Positions 36,742 through 47,323 of a DNA stretch of 64,000 bases are shown piece by piece. The notes below the pieces were generated by a model. That model saw only the letters and a list, made by a program, of their open reading frames with translations, was not told the DNA's origin and made no database searches. Source of the stretch: Geodermatophilus marinus (lineage in GTDB: Bacteria > Actinomycetota > Actinomycetes > Mycobacteriales > Geodermatophilaceae). The position numbers and the translations under genes were made by a program. The stretch lies in NCBI RefSeq assembly GCF_003428645.1, contig NZ_QVQH01000020.1, positions 19,237-83,236 on the forward strand, given 5' to 3'. Position 1 is the stretch's first letter, and each line of letters opens with the position of its first letter.

Positions 36742-37850
36742 GTCGTCGCGGGGCGCGTGGCGTCCCAGCAGGCGCCGACGTCGACGAAGCCCCGCCGGGC
36801 GTACCAGTGCCGCGGCCAGTCGTCGGCCGCGGCCTCGAGCACCACCAGGTCGCACCCGGCCGCGGCGGCCCGCCCGAGCAGCCGGGTCAGGACGGCGTCG
36901 GCGTACCCGCGGCCCCGCACCTCCGGCTCGGTCGCCACCCCCTCGACGGCCGCGGTGGCGCCGTCCACCCGCAGCTGGCCGGTGGCCACCAGCCGACCGG
37001 ACTCGCGCACCGCCACGTCGGTGACCGCCACCACCGCCCCGGTGCGGTGCTCCCGGCCGACCAGCTGCGCCACGACCTCGTCGAGGTCCGGCCGCGCCGG
37101 CAGGTCGCGGCGCCAGGACCGCACCCAGAGGTCGTGCACCTCCTCCTGCGCGACGACCTCGGCGCGCCGGCCGCCGTCCACCGGTCCGTCCAGGCGCCGG
37201 GCCATGACCCGCAGCTCGCCCACCTCCCACCCGCGCCGGGCCAGCTCGGCGGCGACCTCCCCGCCGCCGGGTCCCCGCAGCGCCACCGACTCGGCCGGCC
37301 ACCCGGCGTCGGCGGCGACCTCCCGCGCGGTGCGCGCCACGGTCGCGGCGTCGACCGGCGCGGTGAGCACGAGGGCGTTGTCGTCCCGGGAGAAGCGGTA
37401 CGCGGGGTCGAGCACCGCGACCCCGCCGGGCACGTCGCGGACCTCGGGGGCGCGCCGGACCTGCAGCGAGGTGAACAGCGCGGTGGCCCGGCCGAGGGCG
37501 TCGTCCGGCCCCGGGAGCAGCGGCGGCACCGGCGGCCGGTAGGGCACCACGGCGGTCACCGCCCGGGTGGGCAACGGCCCGTGCAGGTGGGGGAAGCGCA
37601 TCCCGGCCGGGTCACCGGGCGCGCCGGGCTCCCAGCGCAGCGGGTCGGGCAGCCGGGCGGGGTCGACGACGAGCAGCACGAGGTCCCGGCGGCCGGGGAA
37701 CAGCCGCCGCGCGGGCAGGTGCACCTGGGCGGGCGTGGACAGGTGCACGAAGCCGGCCTCGGCGAGGGACGGCGGGCGCAGCGCGCCGGTGTCGAGCGCC
37801 GCCCGCCAGGCGGCCGGCTCGACCAGGTGCAGCAGGACGTCGTCGGGCAC
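36708..37850 (-). CDS. DUF952-GNAT fusion protein
   Basis: 380 aa, two recognisable parts. Residues 1-105 are a DUF952 domain: LLHLVEPAAWRAAL, GFVHLSTPAQV, LRWEPG and RFPHLHGPLPT. Residues about 200-370 are a GNAT acetyltransferase with the acetyl-CoA motif VEGVATEPEVRGRGYADAVLTRLL and HWYARRGFVDVG. The middle may be a second, degenerate GNAT half. DUF952 is usually a stand-alone protein of unknown function, so the acetyltransferase may hint at its use. The GTG at 37850 has AGGA inside the 17-bp divergent gap. Confidence 0.85.
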   Translation of the reverse strand: MPDDVLLHLVEPAAWRAALDTGALRPPSLAEAGFVHLSTPAQVHLPARRLFPGRRDLVLLVVDPARLPDPLRWEPGAPGDPAGMRFPHLHGPLPTRAVTAVVPYRPPVPPLLPGPDDALGRATALFTSLQVRRAPEVRDVPGGVAVLDPAYRFSRDDNALVLTAPVDAATVARTAREVAADAGWPAESVALRGPGGGEVAAELARRGWEVGELRVMARRLDGPVDGGRRAEVVAQEEVHDLWVRSWRRDLPARPDLDEVVAQLVGREHRTGAVVAVTDVAVRESGRLVATGQLRVDGATAAVEGVATEPEVRGRGYADAVLTRLLGRAAAAGCDLVVLEAAADDWPRHWYARRGFVDVGACWDATRPATTYAGTTQDSSR

Positions 37851-37867
37851 TCTGCGATCCTGCCCGG

Positions 37868-38704
37868 GTGACCGCCGAGCCCGAGCCCGGGGCCGGGCCG
37901 ACCGAGTGGGGGAGCGCCGTCGGCGTGGGCCCCTGGGCCGGTCCCTGGCCCGAGGACCCCCGCTACGACCCCGAGCTGCTGGCCGCCGGGGACCGCCGCA
38001 ACGTCGCCGACCGCTACCGGTACTGGTCCGTGGAGGCGATCGTCGCCGACCTGGACACCCGCCGGCACCCCTTCCACGTCGCCATCGAGAACTTCGGCCA
38101 CGACCTGAACATCGGGACGGTCGTGCGCACCGCCAACGCGTTCCTGGCCGCCGAGGTGCACGTCGTCGGGCGGCGCCGGTGGAACCGCCGCGGTGCGATG
38201 GTCACCGACCGCTACCAGCACCTGCGCCACCACCCCGACGTGGCGTCCCTCGCGGGCTTCGCCGCGGCCGCCGGGCTGCCCGTCGTCGCCGTCGACACCG
38301 GACCCGGGGCGGTGCCGCTGGAGACCGCCGTGCTGCCGGAACGCTGCGTGCTCCTCTTCGGCGCGGAGGGACCGGGGCTGACCCCGGAGGCGCGCGCGGC
38401 GGCCGCCGTCACCGTCTCCATCGCCCAGTTCGGCTCCACCCGGTCGATCAACGCCGGGGTGGCCGCGGGGATCGCCATGCACGCCTGGGTGCGGCAGCAC
38501 GCCGACCGGGGGGGGCGCCCGGTGACTCAGGACAGCGGCGGGTCGGGGTCGACACCCCGGGCCCGCAACGCCTCCTCGACGGCCGTGCAGACGGTGCGGA
38601 CGACGTCCACCCGGGCCCACCGCTTGTCGTCGCCGGCGACCAGGTGCCACGGGCCGGCGGGGTGGTCGGTGCGCTCGAGCATCTCCTCGACGGCCGACTC
38701 GTAG
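37868..38704 (+). CDS. SpoU/TrmH-family RNA 2'-O-methyltransferase with antisense tail
   Basis: 278 aa. The SPOUT core (residues about 70-215) has the three SpoU motifs: ENFGHDLNIGTVVRTANAF, CVLLFGAEGPGLTPEA and IAQFGSTRSINAGVAAGIAMHAW. It should methylate a ribose in tRNA or rRNA. The family normally ends near His-Ala-Trp, but here the frame continues for about 60 Ser/Thr/Arg-rich residues encoded opposite the end of ppk2. That tail may be read-through of an antisense frame or a sequencing error near the true stop. GTG start, no SD, only 17 bp from the divergent gene. Confidence 0.85.
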   Translation: MTAEPEPGAGPTEWGSAVGVGPWAGPWPEDPRYDPELLAAGDRRNVADRYRYWSVEAIVADLDTRRHPFHVAIENFGHDLNIGTVVRTANAFLAAEVHVVGRRRWNRRGAMVTDRYQHLRHHPDVASLAGFAAAAGLPVVAVDTGPGAVPLETAVLPERCVLLFGAEGPGLTPEARAAAAVTVSIAQFGSTRSINAGVAAGIAMHAWVRQHADRGGRPVTQDSGGSGSTPRARNASSTAVQTVRTTSTRAHRLSSPATRCHGPAGWSVRSSISSTADS

Positions 38705-39291
38705 GCCCCCCGCTTCTCGCGGTTGCGCCAGTCCTCGTCGGTGAGCTTCCAGGCCCGGTAGGGGTCGCGGTGCCGGGACTCGAACCGGCGCAGCTGCTCC
38801 TCCGGGGAGACGTGCACCCAGAACTTCACGAGGACCGTGCCCTCCGCGGCCAGGGTCGTCTCCAGGTCCACGATCTCCCCGTACGCCCGCCGCCAGGCCT
38901 CCTCGGGTGCGAACCCCTCGACGCGTTCGACCAGCACCCGGCCGTACCAGGTGCGGTCGAGCACGGCCATGCCACCCCAGCCGGGCAGCACGGGCCAGAA
39001 CCGCCACAGGAAGTGGTGCCGCTTCTCGTCGTGGGTGGGCGCGGCGAACTGGGCGACGCGGACGTGCCGGGGGTCGAGGTGGTCGACCAGGCGCTTGATC
39101 GCACCCCCCTTGCCGGAGGCGTCCCAGCCCTCGAAGAGCACCAGCAGCGGCGGGCCGAGCTCGCCGGGGCCGATCTGGCCGCCCAGCAGCAGCCGCAGGT
39201 GGACCAGGCGCTCCTGCGCCGCGGCCAGCTGCCGCTTGCCCTCCCCCTTCGACAGGCGCAGGGACAGGTCGACCTCGGCCAGCCGGCTCAT
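38527..39291 (-). CDS. ppk2: Polyphosphate kinase 2
   Basis: 254 aa. Walker A is LVLFEGWDASGKGGAIKRLVDHLDPRHVRV; the lid/Walker B region is LDRTWYGRVLVERVEGF; EDWRNREKRGAYE follows. PPK2 uses polyphosphate to phosphorylate nucleotides (here the single-domain form, class uncertain between NDP- and NMP-acting). ATG at 39291. Its 3' end lies under the extended tail of the convergent methyltransferase gene. It is divergent from the mucin-like gene. Confidence 0.93.
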   Translation of the reverse strand: MSRLAEVDLSLRLSKGEGKRQLAAAQERLVHLRLLLGGQIGPGELGPPLLVLFEGWDASGKGGAIKRLVDHLDPRHVRVAQFAAPTHDEKRHHFLWRFWPVLPGWGGMAVLDRTWYGRVLVERVEGFAPEEAWRRAYGEIVDLETTLAAEGTVLVKFWVHVSPEEQLRRFESRHRDPYRAWKLTDEDWRNREKRGAYESAVEEMLERTDHPAGPWHLVAGDDKRWARVDVVRTVCTAVEEALRARGVDPDPPLS

Positions 39292-39425
39292 GCGGCCAGC
39301 CTGGCAGCAGGGACGGGTGAGCAGCACCTCGGCCGTGCCTCCGGCGACCGACCGCCGGTGTCCGGCACCATCGCACCGACAGCGGTGAGTTGCCACAAAG
39401 ACACTGTGCGTGGTCAGGAGGGTGG

Positions 39426-40742
39426 ATGGGGACGCCGGACGAGCGGGGCGGGGCCGACGGACCCCAGGCCCCCGACTGGGACGAGGCCTGGCTGCCCGGG
39501 TGGCTGGACGCCGGGGGTGCCGACGAGACCGCCGCCCCGGTCGCCGGGCCGCCGGCCGAGGACGGCCGGCCCGCGCCGGACGCCGCCGAGCCGGCCGTCG
39601 CCTCCGAGCCGGGGGCTGCTCCCGAGCCGGAGGACGCTCCTGAGCCGGTGGACGCTCCCGAGCCGGAGGACGCTCCTGAGCCGGTGGACGCTCCCGAGCC
39701 GGTGGACGCCGGGGAGCAGACGGACGCCACCGAGGCTGCGGAGGACGTTCCCGAGCCGGTGGACGCCGGGGAGGCGGAGGACGCTTCCGAGCCGGTTGAT
39801 GCCCTCGAGCCGGTGGATGCCGCCGAGCCGGTGGACGGGCCGCCGCAGGACGCCCCCGCCGCCGATCCCCTGCCGGTGCTCGTCGCGGCCGCAGGGCCGC
39901 CGCCCGACCACGCCGCCGAGCCGGTGCGGACGGTGCCTCGGGCGGTCGCCGCACCGGCAGGGCCACGCCGGACGAGGGCGGCCGTCGCCGGCCTCGTGGT
40001 CGCCCTGCTCGTCGCCGGTGGCGTCGCGGGCGCCTGGCTGCTGGGCGGGCCGGACACCCCCGCCACCCGCTCGCAGGCCAGCGACCGGTCCGGCGAGGTC
40101 GGCGGCACCTGGACCGCGCCGGACCGCTGGGGCGCGGCGACCCCCGACGAGGCGCCCGCCCCCGGGTCGACCGCACCGGTCCCGGTGGCACCCCCCACCA
40201 CGACCGCGTCCTCCGCGGTGGCGCCCGCACCTCCGCCGCCCCCGCGCCCCGCGGTCCGCGCGACGGCACCGGCCCGCACGGCACCGGCCCGGACGGCACC
40301 GGCCCGCACGGCAGCGGCGCCCAGGACGCCGGCGCCACCGACGCGGGTCCTGCCCGGGGCCGGCACGGGCTCCACGGGGACGCCGTCCGACCGGGACGCC
40401 GGACCCGTCCGCGAGCCGGTGCGGTCGACCGCCGCACCCTCCCCGACGGTGCCCCCCGAGACCACCACGCCGACGACCGCGACCCCCACGAGGGCGCCCA
40501 CCGCGACCCCCCGGTCGTCCGCGCCCACCCCCACGACGGCGCCGCGCACCCCGTCGGTCACGCCCACGACCCCGCCGCCGCCCACGAGCCCGTCGACCAC
40601 GCCGTCCCCGGCGCCCACCGCGGACCCGGACGGGGACGCGGGCGAGGAGGCGGACGAGAGCCCCGGGGCGTCCCCCACGCCTCCGGCCGATCCGGGCGAT
40701 CCGGGCGGGGAGCTCCTGCGCGCGACCGGCGTGGTGCCCTGA
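39426..40742 (+). CDS. Mucin-like single-pass membrane protein with DAPEPV repeats
   Basis: 438 aa, no family recognised. A cytoplasmic-looking N-terminus ([16 protein letters not shown]) leads into an acidic segment (residues about 58-140) made of six-residue units close to DAPEPV with variants [12 protein letters not shown] and DAAEPV. One TM ([22 protein letters not shown], near 200) precedes about 215 residues of Pro/Thr/Ala/Ser-rich sequence with PARTA triplets. No LPxTG or catalytic domain is seen. It may be a cell-envelope spacer or glycoprotein. The ATG at 39426 follows AGGAGGG. Confidence 0.7.
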   Translation: MGTPDERGGADGPQAPDWDEAWLPGWLDAGGADETAAPVAGPPAEDGRPAPDAAEPAVASEPGAAPEPEDAPEPVDAPEPEDAPEPVDAPEPVDAGEQTDATEAAEDVPEPVDAGEAEDASEPVDALEPVDAAEPVDGPPQDAPAADPLPVLVAAAGPPPDHAAEPVRTVPRAVAAPAGPRRTRAAVAGLVVALLVAGGVAGAWLLGGPDTPATRSQASDRSGEVGGTWTAPDRWGAATPDEAPAPGSTAPVPVAPPTTTASSAVAPAPPPPPRPAVRATAPARTAPARTAPARTAAAPRTPAPPTRVLPGAGTGSTGTPSDRDAGPVREPVRSTAAPSPTVPPETTTPTTATPTRAPTATPRSSAPTPTTAPRTPSVTPTTPPPPTSPSTTPSPAPTADPDGDAGEEADESPGASPTPPADPGDPGGELLRATGVVP

Positions 40743-40795
40743 GCCGCGGAGATCACGCGCGCCGTCCCCGTCCCGGGTGGGACCATGGGGGCGTC

Positions 40796-42022
40796 ATGAC
40801 TGCCCTCCCTCTCGTGTTCGACGCCCCCCGCCGGGGCCGGCCCCCGCGGCACCTCGCCGACCTCACCCGGGTGGAGGCGCGCGAGGCGGTCGCCGACCTC
40901 GGCCAGCCGGCCTTCCGCGCCGACCAGCTGGCCCGGCACTTCTACCGCGGGGTGAGCGACCCCGAGCGGATGACCGACCTGCCGGCCGCCGTCCGCAGCA
41001 CCCTCACCGAGGCGCTGCTGCCCGGCCTGCTCACGCCCGTCCGGCACCAGTCGGCCGACGGCGGGCGCACCCGCAAGACCCTGTGGCGGCTCCACGACGG
41101 CGCCCTGGTGGAGAGCGTGCTCATGCGCTACCCGGACCGCGCCACGGTCTGCATCTCCAGCCAGGCCGGCTGCGGCATGGCCTGCCCGTTCTGCGCGACC
41201 GGTCAGCAGGGGCTGACCCGCAACCTGTCGGCCGCGGAGATCATCGGCCAGGCCGTGGCGGCCGCCGCCGCGATGGCGTCCGGCGAGCTCCCCGGTGGGG
41301 CGGGGCGGCTGTCCAACGTCGTCTTCATGGGCATGGGGGAGCCGCTGGCCAACTACGCCCGCGTCCGCCGCACCCTCGACGCCCTCGTCACCCCGGCGCC
41401 GCACGGGCTGGGGCTGTCGCAGCGCTCGGTCACCGTGTCGACGGTGGGCGTGGTGCCCGCGATCCGCCGGCTGACCGAGGAGGGCCTCGCGGTCACGCTC
41501 GCGGTCAGCCTGCACGCCCCCGACGACGAGCTGCGCGACACCCTGGTGCCGGTCAACACCCGGTGGAAGGTCGGCGAGGTGGTCGAGGCCGCCGACGCGT
41601 ACGCCGGGCGCACCGGCCGGCGGTACTCGGTGGAGTACGCGCTGATCCGCGACGTCAACGACCAGCCGCACCGGGCCGACCTGCTCGGCCGCCTGCTCGC
41701 CGGCCGCCGCGCGCACGTCAACCTCATCCCGCTCAACCCGACCCCGGGCAGCCCCTGGGACGCCAGCCCGCTGCCCGCCCAGCGCGAGTTCGTCACCCGC
41801 CTCCGTGCGGCGGGTGTGCCGACGACGGTCCGCGACACCCGCGGCCAGGACATCGACGGCGCCTGCGGGCAGCTCGCCGCGGCCGACGGCGTCGAGGGTG
41901 TGCCGAGCGTCGCGGTCGGTCCCGTCGCGGGGGCCCGCCGCGAGCCGGTGAGCGGTGGGGGGCACGGGGGTCCGGCAGCGGTCGAGCCCCCGGTCGAGCT
42001 CGGCGCCGAGTCGGACGGGTGA
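40796..42022 (+). CDS. rlmN: 23S rRNA/tRNA adenine-C2 methyltransferase RlmN
   Basis: 408 aa radical-SAM enzyme making m2A in 23S rRNA and tRNA. The [4Fe-4S] motif is [11 protein letters not shown] (CxxxCxxC). [24 protein letters not shown] and [18 protein letters not shown] are family segments. The second catalytic Cys lies in [11 protein letters not shown] tail of about 40 residues follows. ATG at 40796; its stop overlaps the VIT gene. Confidence 0.96.
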   Translation: MTALPLVFDAPRRGRPPRHLADLTRVEAREAVADLGQPAFRADQLARHFYRGVSDPERMTDLPAAVRSTLTEALLPGLLTPVRHQSADGGRTRKTLWRLHDGALVESVLMRYPDRATVCISSQAGCGMACPFCATGQQGLTRNLSAAEIIGQAVAAAAAMASGELPGGAGRLSNVVFMGMGEPLANYARVRRTLDALVTPAPHGLGLSQRSVTVSTVGVVPAIRRLTEEGLAVTLAVSLHAPDDELRDTLVPVNTRWKVGEVVEAADAYAGRTGRRYSVEYALIRDVNDQPHRADLLGRLLAGRRAHVNLIPLNPTPGSPWDASPLPAQREFVTRLRAAGVPTTVRDTRGQDIDGACGQLAAADGVEGVPSVAVGPVAGARREPVSGGGHGGPAAVEPPVELGAESDG

Positions 42023-42738
42023 GCGCGGGCGAGGCGCCCGCGGCCGAGGCGCACGAGCACAGCCACGCCGACGTCTCCGGCGGGTGGCTGCGCGCAGCCA
42101 CGTTCGGGGCGATGGACGGGTTGGTCACCAACACCGCGCTCGTCGCCGGCGTCGGTGGTGGGGGAGCCGCGCCGCGGGCGATCGTGCTGGCCGGCGTGGC
42201 CAGCCTGGTCGCCGGGGCGATCTCCATGGCCCTCGGCGAGTACACCTCGGTCAAGACGCAGAACGAGCAGCTCGACCTCGAGGTGGCCAAGGAGCGCCGC
42301 GAGTTGCAGCGCAACCCCCGCGGCGAGCTCGCCGAGCTGGTCGCCATGCTCCGCGCGCGAGGGGTGGACGCCGACCTCGCCCAGCGGGTCGCCGTCCAGC
42401 TGCACCGCGACCCGGACGTCGCCCTGCGGCTGCACGTCGTCGCCGAGCTCGGCCTGAACCCGGAGGACAAGCCCAGCCCGCGGACGGCGGCGGTCTCGTC
42501 GTTCCTGACCTTCGCCACCGGCGCGGTGATCCCGCTGCTGCCGTACCTGCTCGGGTTCTCCCTGCTGGGGGTCGCCCTGCTGTGCGGCGGCGTCGGGCTG
42601 GCCGCCGCCGGCGCGTTGAGCAGCCGCTTCACCCCGCGCCCCTGGTGGTACGCCGCGGGCCGGCAGCTGCTCTTCGGAGCCGCGGCGGCGGGCCTGACCT
42701 ACCTGATCGGCGCGGCGATCGGCGTGAGCATCACCTGA
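42019..42738 (+). CDS. VIT1/CCC1-family Fe2+/Mn2+ transporter
   Basis: 239 aa. The N-terminal His-rich stretch [14 protein letters not shown] precedes TM1 ([19 protein letters not shown]). [32 protein letters not shown] is the conserved metal-binding/loop region, and three more TM helices follow. VIT proteins export Fe2+/Mn2+ from the cytosol. GTG start overlapping the rlmN stop, so it is co-transcribed. Confidence 0.9.
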   Translation: MSAGEAPAAEAHEHSHADVSGGWLRAATFGAMDGLVTNTALVAGVGGGGAAPRAIVLAGVASLVAGAISMALGEYTSVKTQNEQLDLEVAKERRELQRNPRGELAELVAMLRARGVDADLAQRVAVQLHRDPDVALRLHVVAELGLNPEDKPSPRTAAVSSFLTFATGAVIPLLPYLLGFSLLGVALLCGGVGLAAAGALSSRFTPRPWWYAAGRQLLFGAAAAGLTYLIGAAIGVSIT

Positions 42739-42759
42739 GCGCACCATCCGGCGCCGACC

Positions 42760-43010
42760 CCGGTGACCGGGTGGAACGGCCCCCTCCCGGGGGCCCGCGC
42801 CGAGTGCTCGAGGCGGGGGGCAGGTGGCCCCGTCCCGAGGCTCGCCGCGAGCCGGTGACCGGGTGGAACGGCCCCCTCCCAGGGGCCCGCGCCGAGTGCT
42901 CGAGGCGGGGGGCAGGTGGCCCCGTCCCGAGGCTCGCCGCGAGCCGGTGACCGGGTGGAACGGCCCCCTCCCAGGGGCCCGCGCCGAGTGCTCGAGGCGG
43001 GGGGAGGGAG
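42760..43010 (-). repeat. 2.7 copies of a 92-bp tandem repeat built from DSL halves
   Basis: Units start at 42760, 42852 and 42944, the last incomplete. The first two are identical except CCCGGGGGCC versus CCAGGGGCC. On the minus strand each joins the right half of one DSL type (GGGAGGGGGCC) to another right half (CGCGGCGAGCCTCGGGACGGGGCCACCTGCC). It fills the gap between the VIT gene and the convergent DUF2631-like gene. Confidence 0.85.
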
Positions 43011-43017
43011 GGGGTCC
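42962..43017 (-). terminator. DSL element after the DUF2631-like gene
   Basis: Read on the minus strand from the TAA: GG (43017-43016), unpaired A (43015), CCCCCTCCC (43014-43006) pairs with GGGAGGGGG-CC (42972-42962). Inner stem CGCC/GGCG (42996-42999/42982-42985) with loop TCGAGCACTC. This orientation matches the only minus-strand gene end here, showing that the element follows transcription direction. Confidence 0.65.
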
Positions 43018-43019
43018 TC

Positions 43020-43355
43020 TTACTGGCTCCGCCAGGCGTTCTTCCGCCGGAACCAGTCGTAGACCTTGAGCAGGATCATGAGGCCGACGACGGCGATCAG
43101 CCAGATGTCCTCGACCCGGCCCTCGTGGTTGCCGATCAGGTAGGCCGCGATGAACAGGATCGCGATCCAGGAGGCGATGCGGCCCCACTTGCCGGTCTCG
43201 CCGTGCCAGCCCCAGTCCTCGGGCCGCTCGTGCTCGATCGGCGCGGCGTCGTGGCGGACCAGCGCCTCCTCGCGGCCGGGCTGGTTGACCCGCTCGGTCG
43301 CGGGGGAGTTCGTGGAGATCCGCTCGCGGTGGGTCTGCTCGCTCACGCCCTCCAT
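43020..43355 (-). CDS. Small two-TM protein, DUF2631-like
   Basis: 111 aa. A polar N-terminus with [25 protein letters not shown] precedes two TM helices ([20 protein letters not shown] and [19 protein letters not shown]). This matches the small DUF2631 proteins of actinobacteria. The ATG at 43355 and the GTG at 43346 are both possible; neither has a well-spaced SD. It is divergent from dxr and convergent with the VIT gene. Confidence 0.7.
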   Translation of the reverse strand: MEGVSEQTHRERISTNSPATERVNQPGREEALVRHDAAPIEHERPEDWGWHGETGKWGRIASWIAILFIAAYLIGNHEGRVEDIWLIAVVGLMILLKVYDWFRRKNAWRSQ

Positions 43356-43437
43356 CCTGCCAGCCGGCCACGGGGCCCACCCGCGGAGGTGGGGCGGCGC
43401 GTCGGTGGGTGCGCCGGCCGTCGGGGAGGATGCGGGC

Positions 43438-44640
43438 GTGAGCACCGCGCGCGAGGTGACCGTCCTCGGCTCCACCGGCTCGATCGGCCGGCAGGCGATC
43501 GAGGTGGTCCGCCAGAACCCCGATCGGCTGCGGGTGACCGCGCTGGCCGCGGGCGGGGGTGACGTCGGGCTGCTCGCCGAGCAGGCGCTCACCCTGGGCG
43601 TGCGCACCGTCGCCGTGGCCCGCGCGACCGCGGCCCAGGACCTGCAGCTGGCCTTCTACGCGGCGGCCCAGCAGCGCGGCTGGGCGCAGGGCCAGTACGC
43701 CCTGCCCGAGATCCTGGCGGGCCCGCGGGCCGCCGAGGAGCTCGCCGCCCGCCCGGCCGACGTCGTCCTCAACGGGATCACCGGCTCCATCGGCCTCGGG
43801 CCCACCCTGGCGGCGCTGGCCGCCGGGCGGACCGTGGCGCTGGCCAACAAGGAGTCGCTGGTGGCCGGCGGTGACCTGGTGACGGCCGTGGCGCAGCCGG
43901 GGCAGCTGGTCCCCGTGGACTCCGAGCACTCGGCCCTCGCCCAGTGCCTGCGCGGCGGGGCCCGCGCGGAGGTGGCCCGGCTGGTGCTGACCGCCAGCGG
44001 CGGGCCGTTCCGGGGCCGCACCGCCGCCGAGCTCGAGGGCGTCACCGTCGCCGATGCCCTGGCCCACCCGACCTGGGACATGGGGCCGGTGGTGACCATC
44101 AACTCGGCCACGCTGGTCAACAAGGGGCTCGAGCTCATCGAGGCCCACCTGCTCTTCGGCGTCCCGTACGCCGACATCGACGTGGTCGTGCACCCGCAGT
44201 CGATCGTCCACTCGATGGTCACCTTCGCCGACGGCGCCACCATCGCCCAGGCCAGCCCGCCGGACATGCGGCTGCCGATCGCCCTCGCGCTCGCCTGGCC
44301 CGACCGGCTGCCGCACGTCCAGCCGGCCCTGGACTGGTCGGCCGCCAGCACGTGGGAGTTCGCGCCGCTGGACGACGAGGCGTTCCCGGCGGTGCGCCTG
44401 GCCCGCGCCGCCGGAGAGGCCGGGGGCGTGCTGCCGGCCCTCTACAACGCCGCCAACGAGGAGGCGGTGGCGGCGTTCACCGCGGGTCGGCTGCCGTTCC
44501 ACGGCATCGTGGACACCGTCGCGCGTACGCTCGACGACGCGCCGGACCTCGGCGCCCCCACCTGCGTCGAGGACGTCCTGGCGGCGGAGGGGTGGGCCCG
44601 GGACCACTCCCGGGGTCTGATCGCCGGAGGCCAGAGCTGA
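43438..44640 (+). CDS. dxr: 1-deoxy-D-xylulose 5-phosphate reductoisomerase
   Basis: 400 aa, second enzyme of the MEP isoprenoid pathway. NADPH site: [17 protein letters not shown]. Other segments: [47 protein letters not shown] (metal site) and [15 protein letters not shown]. The GTG at 43438 follows GGGGAGGA (43423-43430). It lies with ispG of the same pathway two genes downstream. Confidence 0.96.
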   Translation: MSTAREVTVLGSTGSIGRQAIEVVRQNPDRLRVTALAAGGGDVGLLAEQALTLGVRTVAVARATAAQDLQLAFYAAAQQRGWAQGQYALPEILAGPRAAEELAARPADVVLNGITGSIGLGPTLAALAAGRTVALANKESLVAGGDLVTAVAQPGQLVPVDSEHSALAQCLRGGARAEVARLVLTASGGPFRGRTAAELEGVTVADALAHPTWDMGPVVTINSATLVNKGLELIEAHLLFGVPYADIDVVVHPQSIVHSMVTFADGATIAQASPPDMRLPIALALAWPDRLPHVQPALDWSAASTWEFAPLDDEAFPAVRLARAAGEAGGVLPALYNAANEEAVAAFTAGRLPFHGIVDTVARTLDDAPDLGAPTCVEDVLAAEGWARDHSRGLIAGGQS

Positions 44641-46028
44641 GCGGGTTCCTGCTGACCGTCCTCGGGATCGTCGCCTTCGCCGTCGGCCTGCTGTTCTCGA
44701 TCGCCTTCCACGAGGCCGGTCACTTCTTCTGGGCCCGCAGGTTCGGCATGCGGGTGCCGCAGTTCATGGTCGGGTTCGGCCCCACCGTGTGGTCCCGGCG
44801 GCGCGGGGAGACCGAGTACGGGCTCAAGGCCGTCCCGCTCGGCGGCTACATCCGCATCGTCGGCATGATCCCCCCGGCCGAGGAGAACGAGAGCGCGCGC
44901 GCCACCCGCATGCGCAGCTTCATCGCCGAGGTCCGCGGGCAGGCGCTCAACGACGTCCGGCCCGAGGACGCCGGGCGGGTGTTCTACGCCAAGCCCTGGT
45001 GGCAGCGGGTGGTCGTCATGGCCGCCGGGCCGGTGCACAACCTGGTCCTGGCGGTGGTGTTCTTCACGGTCACGCTCACCGCTGTCGGCACCGGCGTCAT
45101 CACCACCCAGGTCGACGCCGTCCCGGCCTGCGTCGTCCCGGCCGGCGCGGAGAGCATCGCCGTCGCCGACGAGCAGGGCACCGACGTCTGCGGCATCCCC
45201 GTCGTCACCGAGGGCGCCGACGCCGGGCAGGTCTGCGAGGCGGGGACGCCGGGCTGCGCCCTCCCCGCCCCGAGCCCGGCCGCGCAGGCCGGGCTGCGGC
45301 CCGGCGACACCATCGTCGCGGTCGACGGCCGGCCGCTGGACCCCACCGCGCACGACAGCTGGGTGGCGGTGCAGGAGGCCATCCGGGGCTCGGCGGGCCA
45401 GCCCCTCGACCTCACCATCGAGCGCGACGGGGAGCGCCGCGCGCTGACGGTCGTCCCGATCGAGAACACGGTGGTCACCGACGACGGCGAGGGCACCATG
45501 ACCGCCGGCTACCTGGGCGTCAGCCCGGTGGTCGGCTTCGCCCGCCAGTCGCTCCCCGACGTCCCCGGGTACCTCGGCACGGTGGTGGTGACCTCCGTCG
45601 AGCGGCTGGTCGAGATCCCCGAGCGGATCCCGCAGCTGTTCCGGGCGGCGTTCCTGGGCGAGGAGCGGGACGAGAACGGCCCGATCGGCGTGGTCGGCGT
45701 CGGCCGGATCTCCGGCGAGGTGTTCGCCATCCAGGAGTTCACCGGCGCCGAGAAGGTCAGCTTCTTCCTCAGCCTGCTGGCCAGCGTCAACCTGGTGCTG
45801 TTCCTGTTCAACCTGCTGCCGATCTACCCGCTGGACGGTGGTCACGTGGCCGGGGCCCTGTACGAGAAGGCCCGCTCGGTCGTTGCCCGGTTGCGCGGCC
45901 GCCCCGACCCCGGCCCCTTCGACATCGCCCGGCTGATGCCCGTGGCCTACGTCGTCGCCGGCCTGTTCATCGGGCTGTCGGCGTTGCTGCTGGTCGCCGA
46001 CGTGGTCAACCCCATCACGCTCCAGTAG
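44637..46028 (+). CDS. rseP: Site-2 intramembrane zinc protease (RseP/Rip1 family)
   Basis: 463 aa. The active site is [30 protein letters not shown] (HExxH) with the third ligand Asp in [21 protein letters not shown] domain lies between ([20 protein letters not shown]). The family clips anti-sigma factors and other membrane proteins. Four cysteines occur in the extracytoplasmic part. The start is probably CTG at 44637, overlapping the dxr stop as CTGA with GGAGG six bases upstream; the nearest GTG (44592) would add 15 residues. The dxr-rip1-ispG order is that of M. tuberculosis. Confidence 0.93.
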   Translation: MSGFLLTVLGIVAFAVGLLFSIAFHEAGHFFWARRFGMRVPQFMVGFGPTVWSRRRGETEYGLKAVPLGGYIRIVGMIPPAEENESARATRMRSFIAEVRGQALNDVRPEDAGRVFYAKPWWQRVVVMAAGPVHNLVLAVVFFTVTLTAVGTGVITTQVDAVPACVVPAGAESIAVADEQGTDVCGIPVVTEGADAGQVCEAGTPGCALPAPSPAAQAGLRPGDTIVAVDGRPLDPTAHDSWVAVQEAIRGSAGQPLDLTIERDGERRALTVVPIENTVVTDDGEGTMTAGYLGVSPVVGFARQSLPDVPGYLGTVVVTSVERLVEIPERIPQLFRAAFLGEERDENGPIGVVGVGRISGEVFAIQEFTGAEKVSFFLSLLASVNLVLFLFNLLPIYPLDGGHVAGALYEKARSVVARLRGRPDPGPFDIARLMPVAYVVAGLFIGLSALLLVADVVNPITLQ

Positions 46029-46033
46029 GAGGA

Positions 46034-46087
46034 GGACCCCGTCGTCCTCACCGCTCGCAGGCTCGCGGCGAGCCTCTGGACGGGGCC
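46034..46087 (+). terminator. DSL element after rseP
   Basis: GG (46034-46035), unpaired A36, CCCCGTC (46037-46043) pairs with GACGGGG-CC (46079-46087). Inner stem CCGC (46051-46054)/GCGG (46065-46068), loop TCGCAGGCTC. An alternative pairing AGGCTCGC (46059-46066) with GCGAGCCT (46068-46075) would open the decaloop hairpin. Confidence 0.65.
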
Positions 46088-46123
46088 ACCTGCCGCGGTA
46101 CCGGCGGGAACGCGCGGGCGGGG

Positions 46124-46129
46124 GATACT
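46124..46129 (+). promoter_or_regulatory. -10 element for ispG
   Basis: GATACT ends seven bases before the ispG ATG, with no SD in between. A start at or next to the ATG would give a leaderless mRNA. The DSL upstream would separate it from the dxr-rseP transcript. Confidence 0.4.
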
Positions 46130-46136
46130 GGGTGCC

Positions 46137-47315
<1,179 letters not shown>

Positions 47316-47323
47316 CGACGCAG

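Noticed and set aside
39390..39425. Upstream start for the mucin-like protein
   Set aside because: The added 12 residues lack an SD, while the ATG at 39426 has AGGAGGG at good spacing.
42760..43010. CRISPR array
   Set aside because: The 92-bp units are tandem without unique spacers.
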